Origin: an uncultured Lachnospiraceae bacterium
GTDB taxonomy: Bacteria; Bacillota; Clostridia; Lachnospirales; Lachnospiraceae
Direction: 5' to 3'
Assembly (NCBI GenBank): GCA_947366105.1
Contig: CANAZK010000012.1
Coordinates: 1-32,750, forward strand
Length of the DNA: 32,750 nucleotides
The translations under genes were made by a program, and so were the position numbers. Position 1 is the first letter of the stretch; every line of letters starts with the position of its first letter. The notes below the pieces were generated by a model that had not been told where the DNA came from, did no database searches, and saw only the letters and a list, made by a program, of their open reading frames with translations. Shown here in pieces: positions 32,715 through 32,750 of this stretch.

Positions 32715-32723
32715 TTATCCACA
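32715..32723 (+). other. Single perfect DnaA-box sequence
   Basis: TTATCCACA matches the DnaA box exactly, upstream of the ABC operon promoter. A lone box with no dnaA/dnaN and no cluster is not an origin; it may be chance or a minor DnaA-binding site. Confidence 0.3.
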
Positions 32724-32750
32724 GAACCCTAATACCTTCAGCTTTATTAT

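Noticed and set aside
32715-32723. Replication origin because of a perfect DnaA box
   Set aside because: Only one box, and no dnaA, dnaN or AT-rich unwinding region nearby.

Overview
The window reads as chromosomal DNA from a spore-forming, low-to-moderate GC Gram-positive anaerobe of the Clostridia, most probably a Lachnospiraceae-type gut bacterium. Reasons: strong AGGAGG-type ribosome binding sites before almost every gene, AT-rich consensus sigma-A promoters, a GerM-type lipoprotein, CotF-like spore coat genes, a class B sortase, GntR/ABC modules and a clustered arginine operon with a bifunctional ArgJ. I cannot name a genus from sequence alone. No rRNA, tRNA, CRISPR array, insertion sequence or phage gene is visible. 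34 protein genes are supported, one of them cut by the left edge and missing from the ORF track.

Layout. 1-703 (-): 5' part of an AAA-ATPase/PD-(D/E)XK family gene. 785-6836 (-): one tight operon comEA - response regulator - histidine kinase - GerM-type lipoprotein - comEC, i.e. DNA-uptake genes wrapped around a two-component system. 6926-7357 (-): small DMT/DUF606 transporter, probably the tail of the arginine operon. 7424-12313 (-): argC - GNAT acetyltransferase - argJ - argB - argD; 12541-13758 (+): divergent argG. The 227-bp region between argC and argG holds two good promoters and ARG-box-like palindromes. 13871-14947 (-): duplicated-domain lipoprotein. 15015-18266 (-): GntR (YtrA-type) repressor - ABC ATPase - ABC permease, behind a near-consensus promoter abutted by a perfect 14-bp-arm palindrome. 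18364-19335 (-) and 19401-20096 (+): divergent M19 dipeptidase and C26 gamma-glutamyl hydrolase-like genes. 20158-21126 (-): Gfo/Idh/MocA oxidoreductase, divergent from a two-gene spore coat operon (21240-21692, +). 21712-21808: long multi-segment hairpin, then an ABC-F gene (21909-23465, +). 23525-24519 (-): Nudix hydrolase and a small membrane protein. 24616-26412 (-): dicarboxylate/amino acid symporter and a 2H phosphoesterase, divergent from a YczE-like membrane protein (26571-27215, +). 27260-29972 (-): YeiH-type exporter - TIM-barrel isomerase - class B sortase. 30134-32537 (-): ABC ATPase plus two ABC-2 (DUF990-type) permeases, with a consensus promoter at the right edge.

Working together. 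The arginine cluster gives the acetyl-recycling pathway from glutamate to acetylornithine to ornithine, plus argininosuccinate synthase; argF and argH are not here. The ComEA/ComEC pair would bind and import DNA at the membrane, probably co-expressed with the embedded sensor/regulator. The most interesting non-coding signals are a palindromic repeat family (35-nt GGGGACGTAG...CTACGTCCCC core at 23470-23540 and 30078-30135), each copy overlapping the stop codon of a minus-strand gene, and the 31-bp hairpin before the ABC-F gene, which has a second mutually exclusive pairing. I found no clear evidence of a wholly new multi-gene system; the findings are candidates for a second look.
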